From Gemmatimonadaceae bacterium (GTDB lineage: Bacteria > Gemmatimonadota > Gemmatimonadetes > Gemmatimonadales > Gemmatimonadaceae), in contig JACDDZ010000069.1 in assembly GCA_013816695.1 (NCBI GenBank), positions 1 to 8,118 of the forward strand: DNA of 8,118 nucleotides. Direction: 5' to 3'. Under the pieces are notes generated by a model. It saw only the letters and a list, made by a program, of their open reading frames with translations. It searched no databases and was not told the DNA's origin. Below are positions 6,162-8,118 of this stretch, piece after piece; positions within the stretch are counted from its first letter, which is position 1; each line of letters opens with the position of its first letter. A program made the translations under genes and the position numbers.

Positions 6162-8118
6162 CGATCCCACTCGGTAGTTGGCCTGCGTATTCCTTTGCCC
6201 AGCAAAGAGTATTCACCAGCTTTACCTGTTCAATGCTCTTACAGCTCACTTCCAGCAACCGCGGGCTGGCAAAGACCATCGCCAGGCACTGAGCCCGCGA
6301 AATGGCAACATTCAGCCGTTGTCGTGAAAACAGGAACTCGATGTTGCGAGGGAGCTCCTCGCCCGATGACGTCGCCATCGAAACCAGAACCACAGCAGCT
6401 TCCTGCCCCTGGAATTTGTCCACCGTCCCGACTCTAGCGCCTGCCGGCAGCGCTGCCTTGAGGAGGTTTACCTGCATGTTGTAGGGAGTGACGACGAGAA
6501 TGTCTTCCTTCTTCAGGGAGCGCACCTCTGCCCCATCATTCCATTTGCGTTTCAGCAGAGCGGAATATGCCGCCTTCACCGCTTCGACTTCCTCCTCGCT
6601 GCACTGCCCGTTGCCTTCATGGTCAACATCAATGAATGCAATTCCGCTTTCACGAATCCCGTTCGTTGTTGTTTTGCCCGCAATGATGAAACGCTTTGCC
6701 GTTGATTCGTGCGGCTCCAGCCGTCCCTCATAAACCGCGTCTGAAATAAAAGAGCAGATCGACGGGTGAAGTCTCCTGGTAACGTTGAGCAGAATTCCGC
6801 GCTCCGGCGGTACCGTCGCATGCCCGCAGAGCAGATGCTCAAGCGCGGATACCCCCGACTTGGCGGGATGGATTCCTTTTGACACCTGACTCAACTGCAT
6901 TTGGTCACCGATAAGCACAATGTTTTTCGCCGCAGTCCCCATTGCGACAACATTTGCCAGACACACTTGACCGGCTTCATCTATGAATAGATGGTCAATC
7001 GTCTGATCCATTTCCGGCCTGGAAAACAGCCAAGCCGTTCCAGCCACGAGGTTGTACTTGATGTCGGCAGCTTCGCCGTTATCCGTCGTGTCAACGATCA
7101 GCGATCCATTAAAAGCATCCTCTTCTCCGCTTCCCTTCTTGACCCCGGCAAACTTTACTCGCTTCTCGACCGCGACCTTCTCGATCCACTCGAGAAGATT
7201 GTTGATTGCCTTATGGGAATTGGACGCCACCCCAACGCGCTTGCCGGCTTTCAGCAGCTGGACGATTGCGTGCGCAGAAGTGAACGTCTTGCCGGTTCCC
7301 GGAGGCCCTTGGATGAGCAGATGGCTTTCCTTCAGCTGAGATACCGCCTTCGTCACGGCGGAAACGAGATCATCGCCCGGCTGGGCGATCGCCTTGCCTT
7401 CAGCAATTCCCGACATTCGCGGCAATTCTTTCCGGAGAATGCTGGTAACCGCGCGATATCTCTTGGTCTTACCTGCAGCAACCGCGCTGGCAAACCGCGC
7501 AACTGCCTCCTGCAACACAACAGGCCGGCGCGGCCCGTTGGGAATCAGCGAAAAGGGGCTCGGCGGAATTTCTGTCTTCGGACCAATCTTGAGCGAAATC
7601 TCTCCACTCTCGGCGTCCAGACTAAAAATGCTGCCGCAGGATTTTCCCGTGTCCGATCTGAGTACGGCGTCGCCCACGCGCATCTTCGTATCCTGTGCAG
7701 GAAATTGAAAGAAATGCAGCAGCGACTTCTTTTCCTTGATCGGTGAACGTGAGGTGTCCTGGACAAGGCGCCCGAGACAAACGGAGTCGTCAATCAGTTC
7801 TTCTTCATCCATTTCCATCCGGTGGAACATTGCCCACCACTCCGACTTGTCTTCCCGACGGTGGTAATCGAGCAGATAGCCCAGCACTTCGCGCCACTCC
7901 AATTCCTCGCCTTCGAAATCGCCCAGGAGCGCATCCTGCAACTCTTCCGTCGCGGCCTCGGCTTCAACCTGCTCCTCCCTTCGCTCGGTTTCCTGTTCCG
8001 ACGCTGGCTCGGCATTTACAAACCACTTCGAATCCGGCGGACGGATACCCAGGAGCCAGTCGCGACAGAGGCGCGTTGAATAGCAGTCGAACTTATTGTA
8101 GTCCTCAAGCTGCCGCAG
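6154..8118 (-). CDS. TM0106-type RecB-like nuclease with SF1 helicase, 5' end missing
   Basis: The frame is open through the right edge. The window holds the C-terminal 654 residues of a protein that is usually 1100-1200 long in this family. Counting from the window edge, residues 1-23 contain DYNKFDCYSTRLCRDWLL. This is the end of the RNase-H-like/RecB-like nuclease domain, with the Y7-x3-D11 exonuclease motif. An acidic linker and a small beta domain follow. The SF1B (Dna2/Upf1-like) helicase then shows Walker A GPPGTGKT (271-278), DEAGQ (380-384), GDQMQLSQVSKG, NVTRRLHPSI, VDKFQGQE (566-573) and RLNVAISRAQ (601-610). All helicase motifs look intact. The likely activity is ATP-driven unwinding coupled to nuclease action on DNA or RNA; the cellular role is not established. 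The TTG at 7941 and other internal codons are not starts, since the domain continues upstream of them. The downstream small gene overlaps its stop. Confidence 0.9.
   Translation of the reverse strand: MRQLEDYNKFDCYSTRLCRDWLLGIRPPDSKWFVNAEPASEQETERREEQVEAEAATEELQDALLGDFEGEELEWREVLGYLLDYHRREDKSEWWAMFHRMEMDEEELIDDSVCLGRLVQDTSRSPIKEKKSLLHFFQFPAQDTKMRVGDAVLRSDTGKSCGSIFSLDAESGEISLKIGPKTEIPPSPFSLIPNGPRRPVVLQEAVARFASAVAAGKTKRYRAVTSILRKELPRMSGIAEGKAIAQPGDDLVSAVTKAVSQLKESHLLIQGPPGTGKTFTSAHAIVQLLKAGKRVGVASNSHKAINNLLEWIEKVAVEKRVKFAGVKKGSGEEDAFNGSLIVDTTDNGEAADIKYNLVAGTAWLFSRPEMDQTIDHLFIDEAGQVCLANVVAMGTAAKNIVLIGDQMQLSQVSKGIHPAKSGVSALEHLLCGHATVPPERGILLNVTRRLHPSICSFISDAVYEGRLEPHESTAKRFIIAGKTTTNGIRESGIAFIDVDHEGNGQCSEEEVEAVKAAYSALLKRKWNDGAEVRSLKKEDILVVTPYNMQVNLLKAALPAGARVGTVDKFQGQEAAVVLVSMATSSGEELPRNIEFLFSRQRLNVAISRAQCLAMVFASPRLLEVSCKSIEQVKLVNTLCWAKEYAGQLPSGIDV

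Noticed and set aside
6991..7746. Plus-strand open frame of 251 codons antisense to the SF1 helicase
   Set aside because: It lies opposite conserved helicase motifs including Walker A, its composition is rich in arginine and serine, and it shows no domain pattern. It is a shadow of the minus-strand gene.
7941..7943. TTG at 7941 as the start of the SF1 helicase gene
   Set aside because: The frame stays open to the window edge, and the upstream residues match the nuclease domain end (DYNKFDCYST), so the true start lies outside.
1..8118. CRISPR arrays, tRNA or rRNA genes, insertion sequences, integrase or attachment sites
   Set aside because: No regularly spaced repeats, RNA-gene folds, transposase or integrase frames, or flanking direct repeats were seen anywhere in the window.

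Overview
The window looks like a piece of chromosome from a moderately GC-rich environmental bacterium. The coding style, the families present and the intergenic repeat would fit a soil lineage such as Acidobacteriota, but no marker gene is present, so that assignment is a weak inference.

The layout has three blocks. (1) Positions 1-1160 hold a minus-strand cluster. It consists of a DUF4258-like small protein, a DUF2283 small protein overlapping it by an ATGA junction (a candidate toxin-antitoxin pair), and then an atypical short-chain dehydrogenase that runs off the left edge. (2) Positions 1161-1502 are a 342-base gap with a 9-base tandem repeat, a GC-rich hairpin, an 18-base perfect palindrome overlapping a possible -10 box, and what may be the broken first 40 codons of a nuclease gene. 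(3) Positions 1503-5793 are a plus-strand pair. The first gene joins an EVE/PUA-like domain to a variant PD-(D/E)XK nuclease domain. The second is a 1030-residue PLD nuclease / SF2 helicase / DUF3427 protein. Convergent to them, at 5814-8118, is a minus-strand pair: the C-terminal 654 residues of a TM0106-type RecB-like nuclease with SF1 helicase, and a small conserved protein overlapping its 3' end.

The likely theme is DNA surveillance. The plus-strand pair has two nuclease folds, one translocase and one or two candidate modified-base reader domains. That is the expected composition of a modification-dependent restriction system. The neighbouring nuclease-helicase gene, the toxin-antitoxin-like pair and the possible nuclease remnant fit a defence-rich accessory region. 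None of this function is proven by sequence alone. The most interesting point is the two-gene EVE-like/PD-(D/E)XK plus PLD/SF2/DUF3427 cassette with a palindromic operator candidate in front of it.
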